A stretch of DNA of 64,000 bases from Candidatus Gastranaerophilales bacterium (GTDB lineage: Bacteria > Cyanobacteriota > Vampirovibrionia > Gastranaerophilales > Gastranaerophilaceae). Below the pieces are notes generated by a model that was given only the letters and a program-made list of their open reading frames with translations, was not told the origin of the DNA and did not search any database. The stretch is from contig CALUWD010000005.1 in NCBI GenBank assembly GCA_944324385.1, forward strand, positions 1 to 64,000, written 5' to 3'. Every line of letters begins with the position of its first letter. The stretch's first letter is position 1. Positions 35,206 through 43,869 of this stretch are shown here, piece by piece. The position numbers were made by a program, and so were the translations under genes.

Positions 35206-36152
35206 TTTCTAAAAAATTATCAAGTTATTTTCCTTTTTTGGCAAAATATTTTTCTTTGTATTTTGAGGATGGGGATAAAAAATTTCCTCAATCAATAGTT
35301 TTTGAAGGACTAGACCCCTATGCTCAATGCTTTTTTGCTCTTGAATTGGCAAGAAATTTAAATTGTTTAGAAGACGCAAGGGAAGACTGCAGTTGCCTTA
35401 ACTGCCGCTGGATAAGGGAAAATAAGCACCCTGCAATTAATTTTGCTTCGCAAATTCATTTTAAACCTCAGGAAGATGAAACAAAAACGGTAATTTCTGC
35501 ACTTCAGGCAAAGGCTATAGAAAAATCCTTAAGGGAAACATCTGATTACCACAGGTTTTTTATATTTTTTGATGCAAAAAGTGCAACCTTGAGTGATAAT
35601 CAGCTAAAATCTCTTGAGAGATATTCGCCTGAATTGTATGATATTTGCCCCGATAAAGATTGGAGTGTTAATCACATAAATTCTAAAACTTTTAACCCGC
35701 TGACACCTAACATTTTGTTGAAATCTGTAGAAGAACCGCCCGAGAGGACGACTTTTGTCTTTTTAACAAAAAATCGCTCCGATTTAATAAATACAATTGT
35801 TTCGCGCTCGCAGTGTTTTAGAGTTCCCTCCCCTGTTCAAAAAAATGATGTGTCAAATATTTCTTGGGTTTTTGAAAAATATCCAAACATGACACTTGAG
35901 GACGCTTTTTCCTTAAGTGAGTCACTGAGGGGTTATATAGCTGAAAATGACGTAGATTGTGATTTTATTTTAGATTCAATACTTGCTTATTTAATAAGTG
36001 AACTAAAAACTGCAAGTGACGTCAATTATATCCAAAAGATAAGACACGATATTGAAAATGTATCAAAGGCAAAAAGACATTTAGCTGCCTCTATGCAGGA
36101 TAAAATTGTTTTTGATACCTTGTTTTTAAAATTTGCAAGGGGTGTAAAATGA
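35202..36152 (+). CDS. holB: DNA polymerase III subunit delta-prime (HolB-like)
   Basis: 316 residues from ATG 35202, which overlaps the holA stop (ATGA). The N-terminal AAA+ fold begins KKFPQSIVFEGLDPYAQCFFALELARNL with no P-loop Lys, as expected for delta-prime. CSCLNCRW is a compact zinc-knuckle remnant. The sensor region reads NILLKSVEEPPERTTFVFLTKNRSDLINTIVSRSQCFRVP, matching the delta-prime LLKxxEEPP...TII SRCQ block with SRSQCF. A stretch of about 30 residues (SLERYSPELYDICPDKDWSVNHI) is an insertion relative to typical proteins. It acts in clamp loading with HolA. Confidence 0.85.
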   Translation: MISKKLSSYFPFLAKYFSLYFEDGDKKFPQSIVFEGLDPYAQCFFALELARNLNCLEDAREDCSCLNCRWIRENKHPAINFASQIHFKPQEDETKTVISALQAKAIEKSLRETSDYHRFFIFFDAKSATLSDNQLKSLERYSPELYDICPDKDWSVNHINSKTFNPLTPNILLKSVEEPPERTTFVFLTKNRSDLINTIVSRSQCFRVPSPVQKNDVSNISWVFEKYPNMTLEDAFSLSESLRGYIAENDVDCDFILDSILAYLISELKTASDVNYIQKIRHDIENVSKAKRHLAASMQDKIVFDTLFLKFARGVK

Positions 36153-37102
36153 GACATATCGCGTTTTCCTTGCCAACGGGCATTGGTGCTCAAATAGGCG
36201 GTTTTGCAGGTGATATAGGGTATATTGTAAGAGAATTTGCAAAATATTTTAAAGTTATTGTAAATCCAAATGCGGTAAATGGTGGCATTTTAAGTGCGAT
36301 TAATTCTAATATGTATTACGTTGAAGGTTATGCTTTTGATGAATTTTTGTGTGGTAATTTAAATCTAAAGTATCCTCAAAAACCTAATAAAATTGGGGTT
36401 TTGTTTGATTGTGCGATAGGCGAGAATATTTTAAATGTTCATATAAATACGATTAATGCACTAAAAGTTGTTCAAGGGCTTGATATTATAGAACCTGTAA
36501 TGACAAAAGAGCCTGTCGGTGTTGAGTTTTCAATTCAAAATAACATTTCATCAGGTACAATATTAAATCCAAAAACCTTGCTTGATGGTGCAAAAGAACT
36601 TATAAACAAAGGCGCACAAGCTCTTGCAATTGTATGTTTTTTTGGAGAAGATGCTGATGATGAAGCTTATTCAAATGGCACTGGGATTGACCCTATTGGC
36701 GGGGTGGAGGCTATAATATCTCATCTTGTTGTGAAAGAATTAAAAACCCCCTGTGCGCATGCTCCTGCTTTTTTTGATATTGATATTTCTCAAAAAATTG
36801 AAAACAAAAAAGTAGCATCTGAGTGTATTTCATCTACTTATTTGCCATGCGTACTTCAAGGGCTTGAGTATGCACCGAGTTTTTCTAATGATGGTATAAG
36901 TTATAAGGATGTCGAATATTTAATTGTCCCAAGCAGAGCTTTAGGCTCTAAAGCGGTTTTGGCTGCTCTTGAAAATAATATTAAAATTTGCGCAGTAGAG
37001 AATCCTTCTAAATTAGATGTAGGATGTGACAAGCTAAAAAGTGATGGTATACTTTGCTTTGATAGCTACTCAGAATGTCTTAATTTTATTAAAAAGGATT
37101 AG
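36149..37102 (+). CDS. DUF3326 family protein
   Basis: 317 residues. The opening SLPTGIGAQIGGFAGDIGYIVREFAKYFKVIVNPNAVNGGILSAI is the hallmark of DUF3326, a family I know from cyanobacteria and plant plastids, with no established function. GKxxE-like catalytic motifs are not evident. It contains GTGIDPIGGVEAIISH and a Cys near AHAPAFF. It overlaps holB by four bases and is followed three bases later by a pseudopilin gene. This is one of the strongest taxonomic hints in the window that the organism belongs near Cyanobacteria. Confidence 0.82.
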   Translation: MRHIAFSLPTGIGAQIGGFAGDIGYIVREFAKYFKVIVNPNAVNGGILSAINSNMYYVEGYAFDEFLCGNLNLKYPQKPNKIGVLFDCAIGENILNVHINTINALKVVQGLDIIEPVMTKEPVGVEFSIQNNISSGTILNPKTLLDGAKELINKGAQALAIVCFFGEDADDEAYSNGTGIDPIGGVEAIISHLVVKELKTPCAHAPAFFDIDISQKIENKKVASECISSTYLPCVLQGLEYAPSFSNDGISYKDVEYLIVPSRALGSKAVLAALENNIKICAVENPSKLDVGCDKLKSDGILCFDSYSECLNFIKKD

Positions 37103-37105
37103 TTT

Positions 37106-38080
37106 ATGAAAAAATATATTAAAGGCTGGACGATGGCAGAGCTTGTTGTTGCAATGATTGTCCTTGCTATATTAATGCTGTTATCTATTCAGGCAATAAG
37201 GCCTAAAAAGATAAAAACACTGCCTTTTGCTTATGCTGCTGTTAAAAATTTATCAGATGCATCAGGTTTTATACTCAGTGAAAAAGGCGCAAGCTCATTG
37301 TCTGACGGGCCTGTTGATTATCCTGCAGCTGATTCAAATGAGACATGTGTTGATATGGCAGAGTCAATGAGCCTTATAGGGGATTATACTTGTGTGAGAA
37401 CTGCAAATTGTAAACCTGCAGCAGGCAGGGGAAATACGGGTAAACCAAATTTTCAAACATCAAATTTAATAGCATATTATGGACTTGAAAAAGATTTTGC
37501 CTCAAGCTTTAGGGGTGTGGCAACAGATACTGCAAAATGCGCTACTGCGGCTGTTGGCATGAAAGATATTATATTTGATATAGATGGAGATGATGGGCCA
37601 AACGAAATTGGAAAAGATCAATTCCCAATAAAGCTTTTAGCCACTGGGGAGGTAATCCCTGGTACTTGCGCTAATGTTGCTCCTGGTGCGACACCTGCTG
37701 AGTGTGGTAGTGACACCTTTGATAATCCCACTTTTACAAGACACCCTGACTGCGGTTCAGATGTAACAATGTATATAAACGAAAAAGAGCCATTTGCTTA
37801 CACTGTATATAAGTCGCGTCTTGCTACGGATGATGAAGTAGCAACAGGTTCGTATGAGGCCAATTCTAGAATAACAGAACCGCTTGTAGTTGATGATGAG
37901 GTTAAGGCAGAAATTAGTTTTGCTGAGGCAGATTGTATTGCAAGAAATAATGTCTTAACAAGAACACAATGCGAAAGCCTTGGTTATGAGCCTGTTGCTC
38001 AGTGTATGGAAGAGGGTGCATATTGCTTTGTAAGGCAATCTAAGCCATTTTCTATGAATTTATTTGCTCTGCCTTACTAG
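37106..38080 (+). CDS. Type IV pilin/pseudopilin-like protein
   Basis: 324 residues. The N-terminus MKKYIKGWTMAELVVAMIVLAILMLLSI is a prepilin leader: short basic segment, cleavage after Gly7, Trp at +1 (normally Phe or Met) and Glu5 of the mature helix, followed by the hydrophobic stalk. The C-terminal globular domain is large and contains many cysteines (CVDMAES; CVRTANC; CATAA; CANVAPG; CGSD; CIARN; CESLG; CMEEGAYCF), likely disulfides in an extracytoplasmic domain. It probably joins a type II secretion pseudopilus or type IV pilus, though no other pilus gene is present here. Confidence 0.8.
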   Translation: MKKYIKGWTMAELVVAMIVLAILMLLSIQAIRPKKIKTLPFAYAAVKNLSDASGFILSEKGASSLSDGPVDYPAADSNETCVDMAESMSLIGDYTCVRTANCKPAAGRGNTGKPNFQTSNLIAYYGLEKDFASSFRGVATDTAKCATAAVGMKDIIFDIDGDDGPNEIGKDQFPIKLLATGEVIPGTCANVAPGATPAECGSDTFDNPTFTRHPDCGSDVTMYINEKEPFAYTVYKSRLATDDEVATGSYEANSRITEPLVVDDEVKAEISFAEADCIARNNVLTRTQCESLGYEPVAQCMEEGAYCFVRQSKPFSMNLFALPY

Positions 38081-38422
38081 CATGTAAATCTTGGTTTGGC
38101 ATGGAAAAATAAGGCATTTTTTGTTAATAAAATTAAAAATGTTTATTTTTTGAAACTATAGTCATATTCACTCGTTGCGCCTGTTTCAAGTATATTTTAA
38201 GAATAATAAAGAATTATTTATGTTAATTTTGTTGAATTTTTTGAAATCCTCTAATAAATGGAGGTAAGGCAATTTCTACAAGTGTAAAATGTAAATAAAA
38301 GGGAAAAAATAAAATTATCCATTGCCTAAAGTACCAATTTTGTTTTACTATATAAGTGTAGTTAAAACACATATACGAGTTAGTTAATTGCGGTAAGGTC
38401 AGATGACCTTGTGGAGGCAGAA
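38081..38422 (+). other. 340-base intergenic leader upstream of cobO
   Basis: No credible ORF. It contains an inverted repeat aggcaat (about 38265) / attgcct (38321-38327), a possible promoter TTGCCT (38322) - 18 bases - TACTAT (38346), and a 7-bp hairpin aaggtca-ga-tgacctt (38395-38410) directly before the cobO ribosome site at 38413. It lacks the conserved boxes of a cobalamin riboswitch as far as I can see. Confidence 0.45.
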
Positions 38423-38956
38423 TTGTTAGAAAACGGTTACATTCAAATTTACACAGGAGACGGAAAGGGTAAAACTACTGCATCTTTGGGTTTAGCACTA
38501 AGAGCCTTAGGTCATGGCTGGAAAGTTTTAATTATCCAGTTTACAAAAGGTGATCAGGGTACAACTTATGGCGAAATCGCGTCTTCTCACCGTTTTAGCG
38601 ACAATTTGGAAGTAAAACAATTTGGTCTTGATAGAGTTTGCTACTCTCACAATATGAATATTGATGATTACAAGGAAGCAAAACGCGGCTGGGAATGCGC
38701 TAAGGAAGCTATTATGAGCGGTAAGTACGGCCTTGTTATTCTTGATGAAATTAATATTTGTATTGATATGGGCATGATTAAAGTTCAAGATGTTAAAAAC
38801 ACTCTTTTAAATAAACCTAAAAATCTTGAAATTGTTTTAACAGGCAGAAATGCTCATCAAGAGCTTATTGCAATGGCTCATCTTGTAACAGAAATGCAAC
38901 CTGTTAAGCATTACTTTAACATCGGAGTAATGGCAAGACGCGGTATTGAATATTAA
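38423..38956 (+). CDS. cobO: Cob(I)alamin adenosyltransferase (CobO/BtuR type)
   Basis: 177 residues. IQIYTGDGKGKTTASLGLALRALGHGWKVLIIQFTKGDQGT is the diagnostic P-loop region and VILDEINICIDMG the Walker B. It transfers adenosyl from ATP to cob(I)alamin or a corrinoid precursor. I start at TTG 38423, because GGAGG at 38413-38417 is five bases upstream; the GTG at 38411 would overlap that ribosome site. A 7-bp hairpin directly before the ribosome site may influence translation. No other cobalamin gene lies nearby, so it may serve salvage. The plus-strand terminator at 39030 follows. Confidence 0.9.
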   Translation: MLENGYIQIYTGDGKGKTTASLGLALRALGHGWKVLIIQFTKGDQGTTYGEIASSHRFSDNLEVKQFGLDRVCYSHNMNIDDYKEAKRGWECAKEAIMSGKYGLVILDEINICIDMGMIKVQDVKNTLLNKPKNLEIVLTGRNAHQELIAMAHLVTEMQPVKHYFNIGVMARRGIEY

Positions 38957-39029
38957 GAATAGCAAAAACTTGTTGTATTATTTATTTATGATACAATACT
39001 AATTGGAAAAGATTTTTTAATGGGGAAAT

Positions 39030-39057
39030 GGGGGTTTTGTTAAACTCCCTTTTTTTT
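39030..39057 (+). terminator. Terminator of cobO
   Basis: Stem gggggttt / aaactccc (39030-39037 and 39042-39049), eight pairs with one G-U, loop tgtt, then eight T's (39050-39057). It reaches the 3' end of the convergent GIY-YIG gene. Confidence 0.85.
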
Positions 39058-39298
39058 ATTCTGAAATTAATTTTAACTTTTCCTCTTTAGGTAAATGCTT
39101 TATGCGATATTCTTCTTTTTGCGCTTCGCTTCTGTTTTCAAATTCTTTTGTGTAGACAATTTTAACAGGTTTATGCGCGCGTGTGTATTTTGCACCTTTA
39201 CCGCTTAGGTGCTCTTGAAATCTTTTTTGAACATCGCGTGCAATGCCGCAGTATAGCGTGTTATCTTGAGTTTGCAAGATGTAGAGATAATATTTCAT
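39056..39298 (-). CDS. GIY-YIG nuclease superfamily protein (YhbQ-like)
   Basis: 80 residues, a stand-alone GIY-YIG fold. YYLYILQTQDNTLYCGIARDVQKRFQEHLSGKGAKYTRAHKPVKIVYTKEF is the UPF0213/YhbQ pattern; the motif's YxY-IL and YxGIA halves are present, with Arg in the helix and His-x-x-Gly-KGAKYT following. Family members may cleave DNA or act in repair, but the function is generally uncertain. An AAAGG ribosome site lies seven bases before ATG 39298. Unusually for such small genes, its first 38 bases lie inside the end of the dus gene. Confidence 0.85.
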   Translation of the reverse strand: MKYYLYILQTQDNTLYCGIARDVQKRFQEHLSGKGAKYTRAHKPVKIVYTKEFENRSEAQKEEYRIKHLPKEEKLKLISE

Positions 39299-40214
39299 CT
39301 AAAACCTTTAAAACTTCGTCTAAACTTTCTATCCTAACTAAAACTTGACGATATTTTGATGCATCTCTAACAGATGATATGTAAAAGTTATAAAATTTTC
39401 TCATAAATTTTATACCGTTTATTTCGCCACGCAAGTTAACTTCGCCTATAATGTGCCTTTTTAAAATTTCAATTTTTTCTTCAAGTGTTGCTTCTTTTAA
39501 AATTTCACCTGTTTTAAAGTAATGTTCAATATGCCCTGCAAGAAAAGGATTGCCCATAAGCCCCCTACCTATGCTTATTCCATTTGCTCCAGTTATTTCA
39601 AGACATTTTATTGCATCTTGAACAGTTTTAATATCTCCGTTTGCATAGTAGGGTATGTTTATTTCATTTTTTAACTGCGCTAATTTTTCCCAATCTGCGC
39701 TTCCTGAATACATTTGAGAGCGAGTACGGGCATGAACGGTTATAAAATCAACCCCTGCTTCTTCCATTGTTTTTGCAAATTCTACAAAATTAATTTCATC
39801 TAAACTCCAGCCTAAGCGGAATTTTGCACTTAGCGGAACATCAATTACATCTTTTATGGCTTTTACTATGTCCGAGGCAAGTTTTGGATTTCTCATCATA
39901 GCAGCCCCATCTGTTCCTTTTACAACTTTATTTACGGGGCAGCCAAAATTTATATCAATTGAGCTTGCTCTTTCGTTTAAAAACTTAGCTGCACGTGCCA
40001 TTATATGCGGTTTATGCCCACTTAATTGAAAAGAAAGCGGATATTGTGATTTGTCGTATTCTATAATAAGTGTTTTTTGGTTATTAACAAGCGCTTCAGA
40101 GGAAATCATCTCTGTTGTTAAAAGAGTTTCTTTTGATTTTTCTCTTACCAGAATTCTGTATATTGTGTCAGATATGCCTGCAAGCGGTGCTTGTATTATT
40201 TTTATGTTCTTCAT
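39261..40214 (-). CDS. dus: tRNA-dihydrouridine synthase
   Basis: 317 residues. FMN-dependent reductase that makes dihydrouridine in tRNA. APLAGISDTIYRILVREKS opens the barrel, the catalytic Cys lies in DINFGCPVNKVVKGTDGAAMM, SAKFRLGW and HARTRSQMYSGSADWE bind FMN and substrate, and GANGISIGRGLMGNPFL is the phosphate-binding segment. It is closest to DusB-type proteins. It overlaps the GIY-YIG gene by 38 bases downstream and the TPR-protein gene by four bases upstream. Confidence 0.92.
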   Translation of the reverse strand: MKNIKIIQAPLAGISDTIYRILVREKSKETLLTTEMISSEALVNNQKTLIIEYDKSQYPLSFQLSGHKPHIMARAAKFLNERASSIDINFGCPVNKVVKGTDGAAMMRNPKLASDIVKAIKDVIDVPLSAKFRLGWSLDEINFVEFAKTMEEAGVDFITVHARTRSQMYSGSADWEKLAQLKNEINIPYYANGDIKTVQDAIKCLEITGANGISIGRGLMGNPFLAGHIEHYFKTGEILKEATLEEKIEILKRHIIGEVNLRGEINGIKFMRKFYNFYISSVRDASKYRQVLVRIESLDEVLKVLDEILSLHLANSR

Positions 40215-42370
40215 TTTTTAGCGTTTAAAAATTCTCTTAACTGTCCAACTCTTTCTTTTGCAAATTTTGTATACTCATCTTGAGCATTTTCCTTTAATTT
40301 TAACTCAAGAAATTTGTCGTAATTTGTAACTGCTTCTTGATATTTTTCAAGATTATCAAGCCCCAAGGCGTAGGAATAATAACCAAGAGCAAAGTTCGGA
40401 TCTGAACTTATTGCAAGCTTGAATTGCTCATTTGCGTCTTTTTGATTTTTTTGTTCTTCAAAGATTAATCCCTTATAGTAAAGAGCATAGGTATTTTTGG
40501 GTTCTTGTGAGAGCACCTTATTCAAGAGCGAAAGTGAAGTATTAAAGTCTTTTTTCTCGTATTGTTCAATTGCTTTTTCAAGATTTTGAGCTAGCTCGCC
40601 CTCTTGAATAGCGGCAATTGCTTCTTTTGCATTTGTATTTTGCGGATTTATTGCAACAATTTTATTTAAAAGTTCAAGAGCTTTTGTTTGATTTTTTAAC
40701 TCATTGTATGACATAGCGCAAACATAAAGTACATCTTGATTTTTCGGGTCTTTTTGCAAAACTTTTTCATAATTTTGAACTGCTGATTGATAATTTTTCA
40801 TTTCATAGTAGCAGTTTGCAATAGCAAGGGTAACCTCAGGTGTCTGCTGTGGGATTTTTAAGTAGTTTTGCAGTGCTTGTTGATAATTACCTGCTTCGTA
40901 GAGTTTTGTAGCATTTTCATAAACTTGCCCTGCTTGAGATTTTTCAAGAGCGTCTTTTTGTGCTAAAAGTTCTGCACCATAGGGAATTTGTGCTATACCT
41001 TGATTTAAAATTGCAAGTGCGCTTGCATAATCATTTTTAAGTGTATAAATTTGCGCAATATTTATATAGTTTTCTTGTTTTTTAGGATTTAGCGTCATTG
41101 CTCGCTTGTAGTAAGTTATAGCCTCGTCATATCTTTTTTGTTTGTGCATTTCATAAGCGTAAGCATACTGCAAGTCATAGTTATTAGGGTTTGAGTTAGC
41201 CTCAACCATCATATAGTTGTATTTTTCTTCAGGGCTGAACTTGCTTGTTACAATGTCTGCAATTGCATTTTTTGCATCATTGTCATCAGGTTTTATTGCA
41301 AGTATTGCTTTGTATTGCGCAAGCGCATTTTTATAGTCTTTTTTGCCTTCGTAAGTTGCAGCTTTGTACCTTATAATTTCAAGGTCGTTTGGGTTTTTGA
41401 CAAGTAATTTATCATATTGCGCTATTGCCATTGTGGTCATATTTTGTGCAGTGTATAATGACGCCAGATTTAAAAGAGCTGTTCTGTCGTTAGGTTCAAG
41501 AGAAAGGGCTTTTAGATACTGGTTTTTAGCTGAAATTAAATCGCCTTTCATTTGAAAAACCGTACCTAAATTAATGTAGGCCTGAACATCATTTTTGTTG
41601 TTTGTAATTCTTGAGCGCCAGAGATTTTCAAGAATATCAAGCAATTCGGGGTTTTTCTCTCCGTATTTAAGTGCAAGATTATATTCTTCGGCTGCTGCGT
41701 CTTGATTATTAACTTCATCAAGAATTGTTGCATATTTAAAGTGAATTTTTGCATCTTTAGAATCTGCTTTAATGGCTTCCCTGTAGCAGTTCATAGCTTC
41801 ACCCTTATTATTTAGGGCTTTAAAAATATCCCCTGCTTTTTCATTTGCGCTTTTTGCATACTGTGCATTGTTTAATGTTAAAAAGTCGTAAGCTGCTGCA
41901 GGTAATTCTCCTTGAGCCCTTAGAGTATTAGCATTTTGGAATTTTTGAGCAGGGGTTAAGTTTGCTTCATATTTTTTTTGTAGCGATAAAAGGCTGTTTT
42001 GGGTTGAATTTACCATCGAGGCTAGTTGAGGGGAGTTTTGCTCGCTTTCCCAATATTTCATATAAAAAAGCGCACTTTTTAAATCAGTAATTGCTTTTTT
42101 CGGGTTTTTTTCTTCATCCAGATAATATTGCGCGCGTGCTAAATATGCGCTGCATAAGGATTGTCTGACTGTTGCATCATAAGGTTGAAATCTTAAAACT
42201 TTTTTAAATTCTATTATGGCTGATGTGTATCTTTTATTTTTCAGATAAGAAACACCATTGTTAAAATACAAATTGTATTTTTGTATTTCCTCTTGTGTGG
42301 GCTGTTGGGCATAAGTTAAATTTGTAAAAAACATCATCGCGGCAAATGCTACAATCAGCCTTTTTCTCAT
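40211..42370 (-). CDS. Secreted TPR-repeat protein
   Basis: 719 residues. A signal peptide (MRKRLIVAFAAMMFFTNLTYA) exports it. The rest is essentially continuous tetratricopeptide repeats with the W-x2-L-G-x2-Y pattern often replaced by Y (NNGVSYLKNKRYTSAIIEFKKVLRFQPYD; NLGTVFQMKGDLISAKNQYLKALSLEPND and so on), at least 14 units, ending in a charged tail. Such proteins scaffold envelope assembly. I start at ATG 42370, because the AAAGG ribosome site at about 42381 fits it rather than the in-frame TTG at 42379. It precedes dus with a four-base overlap. Confidence 0.85.
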   Translation of the reverse strand: MRKRLIVAFAAMMFFTNLTYAQQPTQEEIQKYNLYFNNGVSYLKNKRYTSAIIEFKKVLRFQPYDATVRQSLCSAYLARAQYYLDEEKNPKKAITDLKSALFYMKYWESEQNSPQLASMVNSTQNSLLSLQKKYEANLTPAQKFQNANTLRAQGELPAAAYDFLTLNNAQYAKSANEKAGDIFKALNNKGEAMNCYREAIKADSKDAKIHFKYATILDEVNNQDAAAEEYNLALKYGEKNPELLDILENLWRSRITNNKNDVQAYINLGTVFQMKGDLISAKNQYLKALSLEPNDRTALLNLASLYTAQNMTTMAIAQYDKLLVKNPNDLEIIRYKAATYEGKKDYKNALAQYKAILAIKPDDNDAKNAIADIVTSKFSPEEKYNYMMVEANSNPNNYDLQYAYAYEMHKQKRYDEAITYYKRAMTLNPKKQENYINIAQIYTLKNDYASALAILNQGIAQIPYGAELLAQKDALEKSQAGQVYENATKLYEAGNYQQALQNYLKIPQQTPEVTLAIANCYYEMKNYQSAVQNYEKVLQKDPKNQDVLYVCAMSYNELKNQTKALELLNKIVAINPQNTNAKEAIAAIQEGELAQNLEKAIEQYEKKDFNTSLSLLNKVLSQEPKNTYALYYKGLIFEEQKNQKDANEQFKLAISSDPNFALGYYSYALGLDNLEKYQEAVTNYDKFLELKLKENAQDEYTKFAKERVGQLREFLNAKK

Positions 42371-42493
42371 ATTTTGCAACCTTTCAATAAACTTTCCTCT
42401 TTGTTTGATTATAATACAACGATAAATTTTTTCATACCCTTTAAAGCTATTTTTGGTATTATTTATTTGTGGTCAATTATTTGAGGTAAAGTT

Positions 42494-43156
42494 TTGAAAA
42501 CAGAATTTATTTCTCATAACAAAAATTCTCTTATAATTTTTTTCTGCGGTTTTTATACTGATGCAAACTGCTTTATAGAGTTTGACAATGGTAAAAGCGA
42601 TTTGCTTTTTGTTTACGATTATTCAGACATGCAAACTAATCCGCTTGAATATTTTGATTTTTTGGGATATACGCAAATAAGCGTTATAGCTTATTCTTAC
42701 GGTGTTTGGGCTCTTAATTATGTTTATAATCAAGATTTGCTACCGCAAGTAGATTCAAGTTGCGCGCTGTGTGGTACTTTTTGTCCCATTGATAACGAGT
42801 ATGGCGTGAATGAAAAAGTGTATGAAATTATGATGCGCTCGCTAAATGCTGATACTATTGATAAATTCGAAAAAAAGATGGCAATAGGCTCAAGCTCTCC
42901 GCTAAATATTAAAAGTGCAAATCGAAAAATAGAAAATCTTTTAGACGAACTTTTAAATATAAAAATTGTTTCAAAAAATACTTGGTTTAAAAAGAATTTT
43001 GATTTTGACAAAGTTGTTTTGGCTAAAAAAGATAGAATTTTCCCTTATTCTTCTCAGGCAAACTTTTGGGCAGCGCATAGAAATAAAGTAGAGCTTGAGT
43101 GTGGGCATTTTCCGTTTTTTGAATTTAGAGATTTTGATGAAATTCTTGCAGGTTAA
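42494..43156 (+). CDS. bioG: Pimeloyl-ACP methyl ester esterase, BioG type
   Basis: 220 residues of the DUF452/BioG family. IIFFCGFYTDANCF is the conserved opening, AYSYGVW holds the nucleophile Ser in S-Y-G-V-W, and GHFPFFEF carries the catalytic His (GHFPF). It releases pimeloyl-ACP from its methyl ester at the end of the BioC-dependent pimelate route of biotin synthesis. It starts at TTG 42494, seven bases after GAGG. The bioC gene begins three bases after its stop. Length (about 220) fits BioG rather than the larger BioH. Confidence 0.9.
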   Translation: MKTEFISHNKNSLIIFFCGFYTDANCFIEFDNGKSDLLFVYDYSDMQTNPLEYFDFLGYTQISVIAYSYGVWALNYVYNQDLLPQVDSSCALCGTFCPIDNEYGVNEKVYEIMMRSLNADTIDKFEKKMAIGSSSPLNIKSANRKIENLLDELLNIKIVSKNTWFKKNFDFDKVVLAKKDRIFPYSSQANFWAAHRNKVELECGHFPFFEFRDFDEILAG

Positions 43157-43158
43157 TT

Positions 43159-43869
43159 ATGGATAAGGCGCTTGATTTTTCAAAGGCTTCAAAGTCTTAC
43201 AGGGATAATGCGATTGTGCAGAAACAAATGGCAAGGAGCTTATGTTTGTTGTGCGAAAAGTATTTTGGGAAAAAATATTCTAAAATATTTGAAATTGGCT
43301 GCGGTACTGGACTTTTGAGCGAAAATATAGTTAAAAATTTTATATTTGATGAACTTATTTTAAACGATATAACTGATAATTTTACTGGTTTAAATTACCC
43401 GTTTTTAAAAGGCGATGTTACAAAGATTGATTTAGCTAAAAACTGTAATTTAATAATTTCAAATGCGTGTTTTCAGTGGATTTTGGATATTGAGAACTTT
43501 TTATTAAAAATAAAAAGTTCTCTTGCAAATGATGGTGTACTTGCTTTTTCAAGTTTTGGCAAGGATAACTGTATTCAATTTAAAAGCATTGTAAATGCAG
43601 GGCTTTTTTATGTTGACTATTTAAAAATTTTACCTGAGTGTGGATATGAAATTGTTGAATACGAAAGGGAAATTCAAACTATTTATTTTTCCTCCCCAAT
43701 TGAGGTTTTAAGGCACATTAAATCAACAGGTGCGATGGTTAGTGATAATCATAAGTGGAACAAAGAGCGCCTTAAAACCTTTGAAGCTAGGTATAGAGAG
43801 CTTTTTGGGGATGAAAACGGGGTTGCACTTACTTATAATCCTGTTTATGTGCTTGCAAAGGTTAAATAA
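43159..43869 (+). CDS. bioC: Malonyl-ACP O-methyltransferase
   Basis: 236 residues, SAM-dependent methyltransferase. DKALDFSKASKSYRDNAIVQKQMARSL is the BioC N-terminus, FEIGCGTGLLSENI the SAM-binding motif I, and NLIISNACFQWILDIENFL the motif with N-A-C-F-Q-W that is typical of BioC. It starts pimeloyl-ACP synthesis by methylating malonyl-ACP. With bioG it forms a two-gene operon; the later biotin genes (bioF, A, D, B) are not here. It ends eight bases into the convergent sigma factor gene. Confidence 0.9.
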   Translation: MDKALDFSKASKSYRDNAIVQKQMARSLCLLCEKYFGKKYSKIFEIGCGTGLLSENIVKNFIFDELILNDITDNFTGLNYPFLKGDVTKIDLAKNCNLIISNACFQWILDIENFLLKIKSSLANDGVLAFSSFGKDNCIQFKSIVNAGLFYVDYLKILPECGYEIVEYEREIQTIYFSSPIEVLRHIKSTGAMVSDNHKWNKERLKTFEARYRELFGDENGVALTYNPVYVLAKVK

